From the NCBI RefSeq assembly GCF_900172255.1, contig NZ_FWFU01000003.1, positions 1 to 64,000 on the forward strand: a stretch of 64,000 nucleotides of DNA. The letters run 5' to 3'. The position numbers and the translations under genes are program-made. The notes below the pieces were generated by a model. The model saw nothing but the letters and a program-made list of their open reading frames with translations, was not told where the DNA came from and searched no databases. Shown here piece by piece: positions 25,955 through 35,941 of the stretch. The stretch comes from Roseovarius halotolerans (GTDB taxonomy: Bacteria > Pseudomonadota > Alphaproteobacteria > Rhodobacterales > Rhodobacteraceae). Position 1 is the first letter of the stretch, and every line of letters begins with the position of its first letter.

Positions 25955-26569
25955 ATGACCCCCATCACACGCCTTCTGGCCCTGCCCGCCCTGGCGCTCG
26001 GCCTCAGCCTTGCGCTGCCTGCGGCCACATTCGCAGACAGTCAGGCTGCGATCATCGCCACTTCGGTTGTCGAGTCCGAGCTGCCCGAGAAAAAGGTCAA
26101 CACCAAGGGCCTTTACATCACCGCCGCCGAATCGATCGCCCTGCTTGAAGCACGCGACGATGTCGCCCTCATCGACATCCGCAGCCCCGAGGAGACCATG
26201 TTCGTCGGTTACGCCAGCGAAACCGATATGAATATTCCCTTCAAACTGGTAGATCCGGCCCACCCGTTCAACGCCAAGAAAAACGCCTATGGCATGATCG
26301 ACAATCCGGATTTCCTCGAGGATATGAAGAGCTTCATCGCCGCCAACGACCCGTCGGCGGTCCTGATCATCTGCCGCTCGGGTGCGCGCAGTGCCCGCGC
26401 CGTCGATGCGCTGGCCGAGGCCGGCGTCGAAACCCCCGCCTATACCGTTGTTGACGGTTTCGAGGGCGACAAGTCCGAGACCGGTCAGCGCACCGTCAAC
26501 GGCTGGAAGAATGTCGGCGGCGACTGGACCTACAAGCTGCGCGCCGGGTTGCTGCCCGCCGATCAGTAA
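25955..26569 (+). CDS. Periplasmic rhodanese-like protein
   Basis: This 204-residue protein has a signal peptide (about 1-27, cut after TFA) and one rhodanese domain with the active-site loop ICRSGARS, Cys140 being the sulfur acceptor. A second Asp-rich motif VALIDIRSPEE is typical of the family. Single-domain periplasmic rhodaneses move sulfur or act in redox or metal homeostasis; the substrate is unknown. An FnrL-like site upstream suggests control by oxygen. AAAGGAAA precedes the ATG. Confidence 0.87.
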   Translation: MTPITRLLALPALALGLSLALPAATFADSQAAIIATSVVESELPEKKVNTKGLYITAAESIALLEARDDVALIDIRSPEETMFVGYASETDMNIPFKLVDPAHPFNAKKNAYGMIDNPDFLEDMKSFIAANDPSAVLIICRSGARSARAVDALAEAGVETPAYTVVDGFEGDKSETGQRTVNGWKNVGGDWTYKLRAGLLPADQ

Positions 26570-26579
26570 CTGCTTGCCA

Positions 26580-26613
26580 GCCATGGCGCCCTCGGGCATC
26601 AGGGCGCCATGGC
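26580..26613. repeat. 13-bp perfect inverted repeat covering the start codon of the pseudouridine synthase gene
   Basis: GCCATGGCGCCCT (26580-26592) is exactly mirrored by AGGGCGCCATGGC (26601-26613) around an eight-base loop. The ATG of the following gene (26609-26611) lies inside the right arm, so the hairpin would hide both start codon and ribosome-binding region. No T-run follows, so it is not a typical terminator. Confidence 0.7.
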
Positions 26614-27169
26614 CCGGCTCATCCTGTTCAACAAACCCTTCGGCGTGCTGTCACAGTTCACCGATAGCGGCAATACCAACAGCCCGCGCGCGACCCTGTC
26701 GCAATATATCGACCTGCCCGGCGTCTACCCCGCAGGGCGGCTGGACCGGGACAGCGAAGGGCTGCTGATCCTCACCGATGACGGCAAACTCCAGGCGCGC
26801 ATCGCAAGCCCCCGTTTCAAAACCCGGAAAACCTATCTCGTGCAGGTCGAGGGGCTGCCCGACGACGCAGCCATTGCGGCGCTGCGCGACGGCGTCACCC
26901 TCAATGACGGGCCGACCCGACCGGCACGGGTGCGCCGCATCGAAACGCCCGACCTCTGGGAACGCACGCCTCCGGTGCGATTTCGCAAATCGGTCCCCGA
27001 TTGCTGGCTTGAAATCATCATTACCGAGGGGCGCAATCGTCAGGTCCGGCGCATGACAGCCCATGTGGGGCATCCCACGCTCAGGCTGGTGCGCTGGCGG
27101 GTGGGCGAGTGGTCGCTTGACGGGCTCGCGCCGGGCACATGGGCCGACGCCGCGCCCCGCTTGTCCTGA
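26609..27169 (+). CDS. rluE: RluE/RsuA-type rRNA pseudouridine synthase
   Basis: This 186-residue protein has the RsuA/RluE catalytic motif [11 protein letters not shown] with the nucleophile Asp46, and the C-terminal [21 protein letters not shown] typical of the family. It lacks an S4 domain, as RluE does; E. coli RluE modifies U2457 of 23S rRNA. Symbol confidence is moderate because RluE and RsuA-like members are close. Its start codon is inside a strong perfect hairpin, which may control translation. Confidence 0.85.
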   Translation: MARLILFNKPFGVLSQFTDSGNTNSPRATLSQYIDLPGVYPAGRLDRDSEGLLILTDDGKLQARIASPRFKTRKTYLVQVEGLPDDAAIAALRDGVTLNDGPTRPARVRRIETPDLWERTPPVRFRKSVPDCWLEIIITEGRNRQVRRMTAHVGHPTLRLVRWRVGEWSLDGLAPGTWADAAPRLS

Positions 27170-27181
27170 GGCGCCAGGCCT

Positions 27182-27676
27182 TCAGTAGCGTCCGATCTGG
27201 AAATTCTTGATCTCCGACAGCACCTTGCCCTGCCCGTCGATCGCCTTGAGATCCACGGTGTAAAGGTTCCCGCGCCCGCCCGAACAGGGCGGCAGATATC
27301 CGGGGCTGGCGTACTTGCCGGTTGATTTCGCCGCCGCGATCACCTGCGCACCGCCCGGCAGGCTGGCCGTCATCCCCGGCACCGCAGGCAGGTCAGTGAC
27401 CGCGCCCCGCACCGGAAAGGCAATCGTGCCATGCCCGCCATTGCGCGACAGCGGCTTGTAGCTCTTGTCATTGAAATAGGCGACGATGAAACGCGCGCCC
27501 GCCGGAATTCCCGACACGCGCATCGGCGGCGTCGCGCCATTGCCGCCATGCAACTTGCAATGCTGGCCCGCAGGCACCTTCTTTCCATCCCATCCGCCGA
27601 CCAGCTGGGCGCTCATCTCGGCCAGCGCCGGGCCTGCGCTCATCAAAAGGATCAAGGCGGTCGTTGCGATTTTCAT
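27182..27676 (-). CDS. Small secreted protein, possibly PEBP/YbhB-like
   Basis: This 164-residue protein has a clear signal peptide (about 1-19, ending ALAEM). The mature part has GNGATPPMRVSGIPAGARFIVAYFND and GGHGTIAFPV, which recall the ligand pocket region of phosphatidylethanolamine-binding/YbhB proteins but are too divergent to be sure. Three cysteines remain after the signal (CKLH and CSGG regions). GGAG precedes the ATG by about seven bases. It is convergent with the pseudouridine synthase gene (12 bases apart). Function is unknown. Confidence 0.7.
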   Translation of the reverse strand: MKIATTALILLMSAGPALAEMSAQLVGGWDGKKVPAGQHCKLHGGNGATPPMRVSGIPAGARFIVAYFNDKSYKPLSRNGGHGTIAFPVRGAVTDLPAVPGMTASLPGGAQVIAAAKSTGKYASPGYLPPCSGGRGNLYTVDLKAIDGQGKVLSEIKNFQIGRY

Positions 27677-27782
27677 ACTGATACTCCTCAACTCTCCAAA
27701 GCGCACCCAAGCGGCGCCCACGAGTTGAGCTTACAGTCTGGATCGCGAACCGCAAAGCCCGCATACCGGGCGCAGCTTCGCG

Positions 27783-29357
27783 TCACTCGGCCAGCAACAC
27801 CGCCGAGACCGGCGCCAGCGCAACCCGGTTGGCACGATCCTGCAGGCCCCAGAGCAACAGCGCGCTGATCGTGTCGGGACGCAAGCGTCCCACCATGATC
27901 ACGCCGTTCTCTTCCTGCCCGGCCCGAAACGCGGCCTGGTCCAGAAAGCGGCGGATCGCGGAACCATCCTGCCCCTGAGCATCGAAATCCCGGAACACAG
28001 CCGCCGATGGCACCCCTGCCTTGGCCGCCAGCCGCTGCGACGTGTTCAGCCCCTCGGGGAACATCACCAGGCCATGACCGCTCGCAAGCAGGATCTCGGC
28101 CAGCTGCTGGCTGGCCGGACGGTTGGATTGCAGCTCATTGCCCGGCGCTTCCATGACCGCCACCGCCTCGGGAACAGCGTTCAGAAAGGCCTGCATCGCC
28201 ACTTCGGTGTCGCCTGCGGTGGCGTTCTCGGGCATGTCGGCCATCGCCAGCACCTCAAGCCCCGCCGCGCGATACGCTCGTGCGCGCTGCAATGCGCCAT
28301 TCCAGGACGCATCCACCGCCACGCTGATCGGATAGGGAAAATCCGCCAGCGCCGACGGGCCGACCGGCCCTTCACCGTCGTCGATCAAGATGATCGACAT
28401 CAGCGGCTTGCCCTCTGGGTTCTCGAAGGGCGCGGCAAAGCGTTCAAGCGGCGGGCGCGTGTCCTCGGCCTCTGCAGCCTCGCCAGTCTCCGCATCAGGT
28501 GCTTCGGACGCATCCGATTCGGCACCTTCCGGCGCCGGGCGCAGCGAAGGCAGGCGGTCCGTGGTGACGCCGGGCGCAAGATTGTCGATCGTCCCCGAGG
28601 GCGCGGGGGCGTCATCCTCTTGCGTCTGCGGCGCAGCTTTGGCGTCCTCGTCCGGCGCGGAATCACCCGCATCAGGTGCGGCCGGGGTCTCTGCCATCTC
28701 GTGGCTGGCCTCCTCGGCGGGAACATCGGCCACCTCGGGCGCGGCTTCGGCCTCGACATCGGCCTCCCCTTGCGCCGCGCTCCCAGCCTCCGGCTCAGGC
28801 GCCGTCTCGGGCGCTGGTTCGGCCGGCGGCGCGGTCTCGGCCTCGGGTGCCGCCTCCGGCTTGGCGAACGCTCCGCTTTCGGACTCGATAGCAGGTTGGA
28901 CCGGCTGGGCAGGTTCGGTCGAAATCGACAGATCCTCCTCGCTGGCCGGGGCATCAGGCACCAGCGCCTGAGGACTCGGCAGGACCGGGCTCTCGCTCTC
29001 CACCTCGACACCGGGGCTTGCATCGCCGCTGCCGGGAGCCGCCATTCCGTCCTCGCCTCCACCGGTCTCGGGTTGCCCGGCGGGGGTGGTGTCTGCATCC
29101 TCCATGGCACTCAGATCATCAGGCTCCGGCGCCGCCACCTTGGGCGCGCCCGCCCCTTCGGGCGTCGGATCGAGCATGGGCAGATCGGCCTCGCGATCCT
29201 CGCGCGACTGGTCGAATTCAGACCCCGCAGGCACATCCAGCGCCGTCGCCTCAGGGGTGCGCGTCTTCGGCAGCGGACTCGTCAAAGAGACCGCCCCGGC
29301 CACCACGCCCGAGACCACGATTCCTGTCAAAAAGCCCCAGAAAGTCCCGCCTGCCAC
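27783..29357 (-). CDS. Divergent polysaccharide deacetylase family protein with long acidic linker
   Basis: This 524-residue protein has an N-terminal membrane anchor (about 5-28), a very long low-complexity linker rich in Ala, Pro and Glu (about 35-300), and a C-terminal domain (about 310-524) with the divergent polysaccharide deacetylase (YibQ/DUF610-type) pattern MSIILIDDGEGP. It is likely anchored in the inner membrane with the domain in the periplasm. The family has the deacetylase fold but usually lost its catalytic metal site. It is divergent from trpG by 125 bases. Similar proteins often sit near murein-hydrolase genes, which are not seen here. Confidence 0.83.
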   Translation of the reverse strand: MAGGTFWGFLTGIVVSGVVAGAVSLTSPLPKTRTPEATALDVPAGSEFDQSREDREADLPMLDPTPEGAGAPKVAAPEPDDLSAMEDADTTPAGQPETGGGEDGMAAPGSGDASPGVEVESESPVLPSPQALVPDAPASEEDLSISTEPAQPVQPAIESESGAFAKPEAAPEAETAPPAEPAPETAPEPEAGSAAQGEADVEAEAAPEVADVPAEEASHEMAETPAAPDAGDSAPDEDAKAAPQTQEDDAPAPSGTIDNLAPGVTTDRLPSLRPAPEGAESDASEAPDAETGEAAEAEDTRPPLERFAAPFENPEGKPLMSIILIDDGEGPVGPSALADFPYPISVAVDASWNGALQRARAYRAAGLEVLAMADMPENATAGDTEVAMQAFLNAVPEAVAVMEAPGNELQSNRPASQQLAEILLASGHGLVMFPEGLNTSQRLAAKAGVPSAAVFRDFDAQGQDGSAIRRFLDQAAFRAGQEENGVIMVGRLRPDTISALLLWGLQDRANRVALAPVSAVLLAE

Positions 29358-29482
29358 TGCGTCGCCCCCTTAATTCCCTGTTTCTCAGCTATGCGCCCCT
29401 TGACGGTGCCGCGCAAGCCTGAACATGTATAGCCCGACCCCCGCAAGGCGCTCCAGCCCCCATTGCCGCAAGGACAGGCGAA

Positions 29483-30064
29483 ATGCTGCTTCTGATAGAT
29501 AACTACGACAGTTTCACCTACAATCTGGTGCATTATGTCGGTGAATTGGGCGCAGAGGTTGTGGTGAAACGCAACGACGCCCTCGATGTGCAGCAGGCAA
29601 TGGCGATGAACCCGGCGGGCATCCTGCTCTCTCCCGGCCCCTGCGATCCCGACCAGGCCGGCATCTGCCTTGCCCTGACCGCGGCCGCCGCGGAAACCGG
29701 CACGCCGCTTCTGGGCGTTTGCCTCGGCCACCAGACCATCGGCCAGGCCTTCGGCGGCAAGGTCGTGCGCCATTCCGAGATCGTCCACGGCAAGATGGGC
29801 CGCATGCACCACAGCGGCACCGGCATCTTCGCCGGTCTTCCCTCGCCCTTCCAGGCCACGCGGTATCACTCGCTGGTTGTCGAACGCGAGACCTGCCCCG
29901 AGGAACTCGAAATCACCGCGGCGCTCGAGGATGGCACGATCATGGGCCTGCAACACCGCTCGCTGCCGATCCACGGCGTCCAGTTCCATCCTGAATCGAT
30001 CGCATCCGAACATGGCCATGCGCTGCTCAGGAATTTCCTCGACCTGATGAAGGTGCCCGCATGA
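29483..30064 (+). CDS. trpG: Anthranilate synthase component II (glutamine amidotransferase)
   Basis: This 193-residue class I glutamine amidotransferase supplies ammonia to TrpE. The catalytic triad is visible: Cys80 (GVCLGHQ), His169 and Glu171 (FHPES). It begins the overlapping run trpG-trpD-trpC-moaC; its stop overlaps the trpD start by four bases. The same subunit may also serve 4-amino-4-deoxychorismate synthesis in some bacteria. TrpE is encoded 3.6 kb upstream. Confidence 0.95.
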   Translation: MLLLIDNYDSFTYNLVHYVGELGAEVVVKRNDALDVQQAMAMNPAGILLSPGPCDPDQAGICLALTAAAAETGTPLLGVCLGHQTIGQAFGGKVVRHSEIVHGKMGRMHHSGTGIFAGLPSPFQATRYHSLVVERETCPEELEITAALEDGTIMGLQHRSLPIHGVQFHPESIASEHGHALLRNFLDLMKVPA

Positions 30065-31083
30065 GCGACCGCCTCAAACCGCTGATCGGCGCCGCCGCCG
30101 AACGTCCGCTGACCCGTGACGAGGCCGAACAGGCCTTTGCCTGCCTCTTCGAGGGCGAGGCCACGCCCGCGCAGATGGGCGGCTTCCTGATGGCGCTGCG
30201 CACTCGCGGCGAGACAGTGGACGAATTCGCCGCCGCCGCCGCTGTGATGCGCGCCAAATGCAACAAGGTCACCGCGCCCGCAGGGGCGATCGACATCGTC
30301 GGTACCGGCGGCGACGGCAAGGGTACGCTCAACATCTCGACCGCCGCCGCCTTCGTGGTGGCGGGCGCGGGCGTGCCGGTGGCAAAGCACGGGAACCGCA
30401 ACCTCTCGTCCAAATCCGGCGCGGCGGATGCGCTCGGCCAGATGGGCATCAACGTGATGGTCGGCCCCGAGATCGTCGAACGCGCGCTGGCCCGTGTTGG
30501 GATCGCCTTCATGATGGCGCCGATGCATCACCCCGCGATGGCCCATGTCGGCCCGGTGCGCGCCGAGCTGGGCACCCGCACCATCTTCAACATTCTCGGC
30601 CCCCTGACCAACCCGGCGGGCGTCAAAAGACAATTGACCGGCGCCTTCGCGCGCGACCTGATCCGCCCGATGGCCGAGACGCTGGGACAGCTCGGTTCCG
30701 AGTGCGCCTGGCTGGTGCACGGCTCGGACGGCACAGACGAGATGACCATCACCGGGGTCACCTGGGTTGCCCAGCTGGGTGAGAATGGTTACGTCACTGA
30801 GGTCGAAATGCATCCCGAGGAGTTCGGCCTGCCGGTGCATCCGTTCGAGGACATCCTCGGCGGCACGCCCGACCAGAACGCAAAAGCCCTTCGGGCGCTG
30901 CTGAACGGCCAGCCCGGCGCTTATCGCGACGCGGTTCTGTTGAATGCCGCCGCTGCCCTCGTGGTCGCGGGTCACGCCGGGGATGTGCGCGAAGGCGTTG
31001 CCCAGGCCGCCGAAAGCATCGACAGCGGCAGCGCGCGCGACAAGATCGAAACCCTGGCCAAAGTTACATCGGAGGCCGCATGA
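30061..31083 (+). CDS. trpD: Anthranilate phosphoribosyltransferase
   Basis: This 340-residue enzyme couples anthranilate with PRPP to phosphoribosylanthranilate. Landmarks are the PRPP-binding [14 protein letters not shown] stretch (about 81-94) and [17 protein letters not shown]. Length is normal. Four-base overlaps with trpG and trpC show tight coupling. Confidence 0.95.
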   Translation: MSDRLKPLIGAAAERPLTRDEAEQAFACLFEGEATPAQMGGFLMALRTRGETVDEFAAAAAVMRAKCNKVTAPAGAIDIVGTGGDGKGTLNISTAAAFVVAGAGVPVAKHGNRNLSSKSGAADALGQMGINVMVGPEIVERALARVGIAFMMAPMHHPAMAHVGPVRAELGTRTIFNILGPLTNPAGVKRQLTGAFARDLIRPMAETLGQLGSECAWLVHGSDGTDEMTITGVTWVAQLGENGYVTEVEMHPEEFGLPVHPFEDILGGTPDQNAKALRALLNGQPGAYRDAVLLNAAAALVVAGHAGDVREGVAQAAESIDSGSARDKIETLAKVTSEAA

Positions 31084-31895
31084 GCACGCCCACCATCCTC
31101 GACAAGATCAAGGCCTACAAGCTGGACGAGATCGCCGCAGCCAAGGCCGAACGCCCCTTCGAAGAGATCGAGGCGGCAGCGCGCGAGGCCGATCCCGTGC
31201 GCCCCTTCGCCGACGCCCTGCTGCAAGCCAGCAAGCAGGGCTACGGCCTGATCGCCGAAATCAAGAAGGCCAGCCCCTCCAAGGGCCTCATCCGCGAAGA
31301 TTTCGACCCCGCCGCTCTGGCGCAGGCGTACGAGGCGGGTGGCGCCACCTGCCTCAGTGTGCTGACCGACGCGCCCAGCTTTCAGGGCGCCCCCGAATTC
31401 CTTGGCCAGGCGCGCACCGCATGTGCATTGCCGGTGCTGCGCAAGGACTTCATGTATGACCCCTACCAGGTGGCCGAGGCCCGCGCATGGGGGGCCGATT
31501 GCATCCTGATCATCATGGCCTCGGTCGATGACACCCAGGCCGCCGAGCTTGAATCGGCGGCGCATGACTGGGGCATGGATGCGCTGATCGAAGTGCATGA
31601 CCAGCAGGAACTGGAACGTGCCGAGCGGCTCTCGTCGCAGCTGATCGGTATCAACAATCGCGATCTCAACACCTTCGAGACCTCGCTCGACACCACACGC
31701 AAACTTTCGAAACTGGTGCCCGAGGGTCGGATGATCGTCTGCGAAAGCGGCCTGTCCACCCCCAAGGAACTGTCGGACATGGCGATGTATGGCGCGCGCT
31801 GCTTTCTGATCGGCGAATCCCTCATGCGAGAGGACGACGTCGCCAATGCGACCCGCGCGCTTCTGGCCAACCCGCTCACTGCAGGGGGCATGTGA
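31080..31895 (+). CDS. trpC: Indole-3-glycerol phosphate synthase
   Basis: This 271-residue TIM-barrel enzyme closes the indole ring. Landmarks are [11 protein letters not shown] (about 60-70), [13 protein letters not shown], and [18 protein letters not shown]. It is a stand-alone TrpC without fused TrpF. It overlaps trpD by four bases and moaC by one. Confidence 0.95.
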   Translation: MSTPTILDKIKAYKLDEIAAAKAERPFEEIEAAAREADPVRPFADALLQASKQGYGLIAEIKKASPSKGLIREDFDPAALAQAYEAGGATCLSVLTDAPSFQGAPEFLGQARTACALPVLRKDFMYDPYQVAEARAWGADCILIIMASVDDTQAAELESAAHDWGMDALIEVHDQQELERAERLSSQLIGINNRDLNTFETSLDTTRKLSKLVPEGRMIVCESGLSTPKELSDMAMYGARCFLIGESLMREDDVANATRALLANPLTAGGM

Positions 31896-32371
31896 TGGCG
31901 GGTGGCCTCACCCATTTCGACGCCGAGGGCCAGGCCCATATGGTCGATGTGTCGGACAAGGACGTGACCGCGCGCGTGGCGGTGGCCGAAGGCCATATCA
32001 TCATGGCCGCACCCACCTTCGCCACCATCTCAGAGGGCCGCGCCAAGAAGGGCGACGTGCTCTCTGTCGCGCGCCTCGCCGGGATCATGGGCGCCAAGAA
32101 GACGGCCGACCTCATCCCCCTCTGCCACCCACTGCCGGTGACCAGGGTCGCGGTCGACCTCACTCTCGATCCCGACCTGCCCGGCGTGCGCATCACCGCC
32201 ACCGTCAAGACCACCGGCCAGACCGGCGTCGAGATGGAAGCGCTCACCGCCGTCAGCACCGCCGCCCTGACCGTCTATGACATGGTCAAGGCAATCGACA
32301 AGGCGATGCAGATCGGTGGCATCCGCGTGACCCTCAAGGATGGCGGCGCATCGGGCCGCTACGAGGCCTGA
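31895..32371 (+). CDS. moaC: Cyclic pyranopterin monophosphate synthase
   Basis: This 158-residue enzyme acts with MoaA in the first step of molybdenum-cofactor synthesis. Landmarks are [14 protein letters not shown] and [21 protein letters not shown] with KDGGKSG-like [11 protein letters not shown] at the C-terminus. The ATG at 31895 shares one base with the trpC stop and has AGGGGG seven bases upstream; a GTG at 31892 is possible. Coupling of tryptophan and molybdenum-cofactor genes is recalled as common in Rhodobacteraceae. Confidence 0.93.
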   Translation: MAGGLTHFDAEGQAHMVDVSDKDVTARVAVAEGHIIMAAPTFATISEGRAKKGDVLSVARLAGIMGAKKTADLIPLCHPLPVTRVAVDLTLDPDLPGVRITATVKTTGQTGVEMEALTAVSTAALTVYDMVKAIDKAMQIGGIRVTLKDGGASGRYEA

Positions 32372-32412
32372 CAGGCGGCCCGCGCCGCGCTTCATCAGAG
32401 GAACAGCACAGC

Positions 32413-33585
32413 ATGATCACTGTCGACGAGGCTCTCGATCACCTGTTCTCGCTGGTGTCGCCGCTAGACACCGAAACCGTGCCCCTGGCCGAAGCCTCGG
32501 GTCGCGTGCTGGCGCAGGATGCGCTGGCGACGCGCGACCAGCCGCCCTTCGCGGCGTCTGCCATGGATGGCTACGCGATGTGCGGCGCAGCGGTGCGCCC
32601 GGGCGCGGAATTCACGGTGATCGGCGAATCCGCCGCGGGGCATGGTTTTGACGGCGCCCTCGGACAGGGCGAGGCGCTGCGCATCTTCACCGGCGCGCCC
32701 CTGCCCGAAGGCGCCGACCGCGTCGTGATGCAGGAAGACGTCACCCGAAACGGCGATCGCATCACCATTGCCGAGACACTTGGCACGGGCCATCACGTGC
32801 GCGCCGCCGGGGCCGATTTCAAGACGGGTGACCGCGTTCCGGCGCCGCGCCGTCTCGGGCCGGCGGATCTCGCGCTCCTCGCGTCGATGAACCTGCCCAG
32901 GCTGGTCGTGCGACGCAAGCCGCGCGTGGCGCTGATCTCGACCGGAGACGAGCTGGTGATGCCCGGCGAGACGCCCGGACCGGACCAGATCATCGCCTCC
33001 AACACCTTCGGCCTCAAGGCGATGCTGGACGGGCTCGGCGCCGAAGCGCGCATCCTGCCCATTGCCCGCGACACGCGCTCCTCGCTCGAAACCGCCTTCG
33101 GGCTGGCAGAGGGCGCGGATCTCGTGATCACCATCGGCGGCGCCTCGGTCGGCGATCACGACATCGTCGGCGCCGTCGCCGCCGGGCTTGGCATGGAACA
33201 GGCCTTCTACAAGGTGCGGATGCGCCCCGGAAAGCCGTTGATGGCAGGCCGCATGGGCCAGGCGGCGATGGTCGGCCTGCCGGGCAACCCGGTCTCGGCG
33301 CTGGTCTGCGGCCATGTCTTCATCGCCCCGATGATCCGCGCCATGCTCGGCCTTGGCGCCCAACCGGCGCCGCGCCGCAGCGCCCGCCTCGCGCATGATC
33401 TGCCACAGGCGGGTCCGCGCGAACATTACATGCGCGCCGATGTGAGCGATGGCCGGATCACCCCCGGCCCCGTGCAGGACAGTGCGCTGCTCTCGGTCCT
33501 CGCGAACGCGAACGCCCTGATGATCCGTCCCGCCGACGACCCGCCCCGCCGCGCCGGGGACGTGATCGACTACCTCCCGCTCTGA
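32413..33585 (+). CDS. moeA: Molybdopterin molybdotransferase
   Basis: This 390-residue protein inserts molybdate into adenylated molybdopterin. The MoeA landmarks are SAMDGYA near the N-terminus, TGAPLPEGADRVVMQED, ISTGDEL, TIGGASVGDHD and GLPGNPVSALV. It follows moaC by 41 bases in the same direction and probably belongs to the same transcript. A GC-rich hairpin repeat (33591-33607) lies just after its stop and may end the operon. Confidence 0.95.
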   Translation: MITVDEALDHLFSLVSPLDTETVPLAEASGRVLAQDALATRDQPPFAASAMDGYAMCGAAVRPGAEFTVIGESAAGHGFDGALGQGEALRIFTGAPLPEGADRVVMQEDVTRNGDRITIAETLGTGHHVRAAGADFKTGDRVPAPRRLGPADLALLASMNLPRLVVRRKPRVALISTGDELVMPGETPGPDQIIASNTFGLKAMLDGLGAEARILPIARDTRSSLETAFGLAEGADLVITIGGASVGDHDIVGAVAAGLGMEQAFYKVRMRPGKPLMAGRMGQAAMVGLPGNPVSALVCGHVFIAPMIRAMLGLGAQPAPRRSARLAHDLPQAGPREHYMRADVSDGRITPGPVQDSALLSVLANANALMIRPADDPPRRAGDVIDYLPL

Positions 33586-33590
33586 ACGGT

Positions 33591-33682
33591 TGGGGGCGCT
33601 GCCCCCAAACCCCCGAGGTATTTCGAGCCAGATGAAAGGCAGCGTCCCGCGGCTTCATCTTGCCACAAATACTCGCGCCACA
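33591..33682. repeat. Dispersed GC-rich palindromic repeat, copy 1
   Basis: TGGGGGC-GCT-GCCCCCA is a perfect hairpin (33591-33607), followed by ACCCCCGAGGTATTTCGAG and GATGAA. An inverted, diverged copy of the tail (TTCATCTTGCCACAAATAC) starts at 33654, so the element has its own inverted ends. A related unit is at 50771-50819. It resembles REP-like intergenic repeats and may also act as a terminator for moeA. Confidence 0.6.
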
Positions 33683-33700
33683 GGCCACCGCGGCCAGGCC

Positions 33701-34678
33701 TCACCCGGTTCGCGATGCGCGCCGCGTCCAGCCCCAGAGACAGATCAGCTCCATCGCCACATGTGCGCCCGCGATCGCCGTGGCGCCGCCCGCATCAAAG
33801 GGCGGCGAGACCTCGACCACATCGCCCCCGACAACATCGATTCCGGCAAGGTCGCGCAGGATGATCGCCACCTGCGCGCTGCTCAGGCCGCCCCAGACCG
33901 GCGTGCCGGTACCCGGCGCGAAGGCCGGATCGAGGCAGTCGATATCGAAACTCACGTAGACCTGCGCATCGCCCAGGATCGCCTTGATCATGCGCGCCAC
34001 CTCGGCGGGGCCGCGCTCATGCACCATGCGCGCATCGATGCAATGCAGCCCGAGCGTATTGGGATTAACGGTCCTGATGCCCACCTGGACCGAGCGCGCC
34101 GGGTCGATCAGCCCCTCCTTCACCGCCTTGTAGAACATGGTGCCGTGATCCACCCGGTCCATGTCGTCATCCGCCCATGTGTCGGAATGCGCATCGAATT
34201 GCAGCAGGGCAAGCGGGCCGAACTTCTCGGCATAGGCCCTGAGAATCGGAAGCGAAATGTAATGATCCCCGCCGAGTGCGATACTGGCCGCCCCCGCCTC
34301 GAGTATCGCCCGCACATGCGCCGTCAGCGCGGGAGGGAAATCCGGGATGCTGGCGTAATCGAAGGCCAGATCGCCATGATCGACGATATCGAACTCCTCG
34401 AGCGGGCTCATCCCCTCCCAGCCATAAGGCGGGTCGAACACCTGCAGGGCGCTCGCCTCGCGGATCGCGCGCGGCCCAAGTCGCGTGCCGGGGCGGTTGG
34501 TGACCGCCTGGTCGAACGGCACGCCGGTCACCGCCAGATCGACGCCCGTCAGATCCTTGGCATAGCGGCGACGCAGGAAGGACAGAGCCCCGCCAAAGCT
34601 GTTCTCATAGGACAAACCACGCGAACTCTTACTCGTAAATGCCTGATCTACCTGTGTTTTCGCATCTTCCAGCGCCAT
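33701..34678 (-). CDS. speB: Agmatinase
   Basis: This 325-residue ureohydrolase splits agmatine into putrescine and urea. Mn ligands are His139 (GGDH), Asp162, His164 and Asp166 (DAHSD), and Asp245/Asp247 (FDIDCLDP). Length and the motif FGGALSFLRRRYAKDL match the agmatinase/guanidinobutyrase group better than arginase. The next gene on the strand, 35 bases away, is an M20 amidohydrolase. Related guanidino substrates such as guanidinobutyrate cannot be excluded. Confidence 0.87.
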   Translation of the reverse strand: MALEDAKTQVDQAFTSKSSRGLSYENSFGGALSFLRRRYAKDLTGVDLAVTGVPFDQAVTNRPGTRLGPRAIREASALQVFDPPYGWEGMSPLEEFDIVDHGDLAFDYASIPDFPPALTAHVRAILEAGAASIALGGDHYISLPILRAYAEKFGPLALLQFDAHSDTWADDDMDRVDHGTMFYKAVKEGLIDPARSVQVGIRTVNPNTLGLHCIDARMVHERGPAEVARMIKAILGDAQVYVSFDIDCLDPAFAPGTGTPVWGGLSSAQVAIILRDLAGIDVVGGDVVEVSPPFDAGGATAIAGAHVAMELICLWGWTRRASRTG

Positions 34679-34713
34679 TGCCTTCAGCCCTTCGCATTGC
34701 CCGGTGACCGGGA

Positions 34714-35877
34714 TTACCCGGCAGGCTGCGCCTCTTCGACAAGCCGTGCGAAAAAGGACGCGCCCACCGGCGCCACAGCATCATTGAAGTCAAACCCCGG
34801 CTGATGCAAGCCCGGCCCCTCGCCCTGACCAAGGAACAGGAATGCGCCGGGGCGCGCCTCCAGCATGGCGGCGAAATCCTCGGACCCCATCAAACGGTCG
34901 CCATTGGCAAAGACCGCTTCCTCGCCCGCCACGGTGGCCGCGACCCGCGCCGCAAAGGCGGTTTTTTCAGGGTCGTTCACCGTCGGCGGATAGCCCTCTT
35001 CATAGCGCAGCACCGCATCCACACCATAGCTTGCTGCCTGCCCCGCGACGATCTCCTCCAGGCGGCGGCGCACCATCGCGCGCACCTCCTTGTCGAAGGT
35101 CCTGACCGTGCCGTTCACATAGGCGGTGCCGGGAATCACGTTGTCGGCGCTGCCGGTATGGATCTGGGTGATCGAGATCACCAGATCGTCCAGCGCATAG
35201 TTGTTGCGGCTCACGATTGTCTGGATCGCCTGCACCATGCCGCAGGCTGCGACCACCGGATCGCGCGCATCATGCGGCATCGCGCCATGCCCGCCCTGCC
35301 CGGTGATGTCGATATGCACCGTGTCGACCGACGCCATGATCGGCCCCGGCGTGGTATGGAACGTCCCTTCGGGCACCCCCGGCGCTGTATGGAGCGCATA
35401 GACCTGCGTGATCCCGTAGCGGTCCATGATCCCCGCGTCCACCATCGGCTGCGCGCCTCCCGGCCCTTCTTCGGCGGGCTGAAAGATCAGCGCCACGCGG
35501 CCCGTGAAATTGCGCGTTTCGGCCAGGTATTTCGCCGCCCCCAGCAACATCGCGCTATGCCCGTCATGGCCGCAGGCGTGCATCCGCCCCGGCACCGTCG
35601 ATGCATGCGGCGCACCGGTGGTCTCGGCAATGGGCAGCGCATCGACATCGGCGCGAAGGCCGATGGTCGGCCCCTCGCCCTGCCCCTCGATCAGGGCCAC
35701 GACGCCCGATTGCGCGATGCCCTCCTCGATCTCGGTGATGCCGAATTCGCGTAGCCGCGCCACCAGGTAGGCGGCCGTCTCGTGGCATTCCAGCCCAAGC
35801 TCGGGATGCGCATGCAGATGCCGCCGCCAGCCGGCCATCTCCTCGGCGAACCCGGCGATGCGATTGATCACGGCCAT
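34714..35877 (-). CDS. M20-family amidohydrolase
   Basis: This 387-residue metalloenzyme has the M20 landmarks HAHPELG, LRADVDALPI, HACGHDGH and PAEEGPGGAQ, with the dimerisation/lid domain between. The family hydrolyses N-acyl amino acids or related amides (hippurate hydrolase, N-acetyldiaminopimelate deacetylase, IAA-amide hydrolase types). The ATG at 35877 has AAGGAG eight bases upstream, so longer frames are not needed. It lies upstream of agmatinase on the same strand and may be cotranscribed; the link could be turnover of acylated amines, but this is a guess. Confidence 0.88.
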   Translation of the reverse strand: MAVINRIAGFAEEMAGWRRHLHAHPELGLECHETAAYLVARLREFGITEIEEGIAQSGVVALIEGQGEGPTIGLRADVDALPIAETTGAPHASTVPGRMHACGHDGHSAMLLGAAKYLAETRNFTGRVALIFQPAEEGPGGAQPMVDAGIMDRYGITQVYALHTAPGVPEGTFHTTPGPIMASVDTVHIDITGQGGHGAMPHDARDPVVAACGMVQAIQTIVSRNNYALDDLVISITQIHTGSADNVIPGTAYVNGTVRTFDKEVRAMVRRRLEEIVAGQAASYGVDAVLRYEEGYPPTVNDPEKTAFAARVAATVAGEEAVFANGDRLMGSEDFAAMLEARPGAFLFLGQGEGPGLHQPGFDFNDAVAPVGASFFARLVEEAQPAG

Positions 35878-35941
35878 TGGCTGGACTCCTTGCCTGTTGC
35901 GCGTCACCCTTCCCTTGAACCGCAGAAAGGACGCCCGCGCA

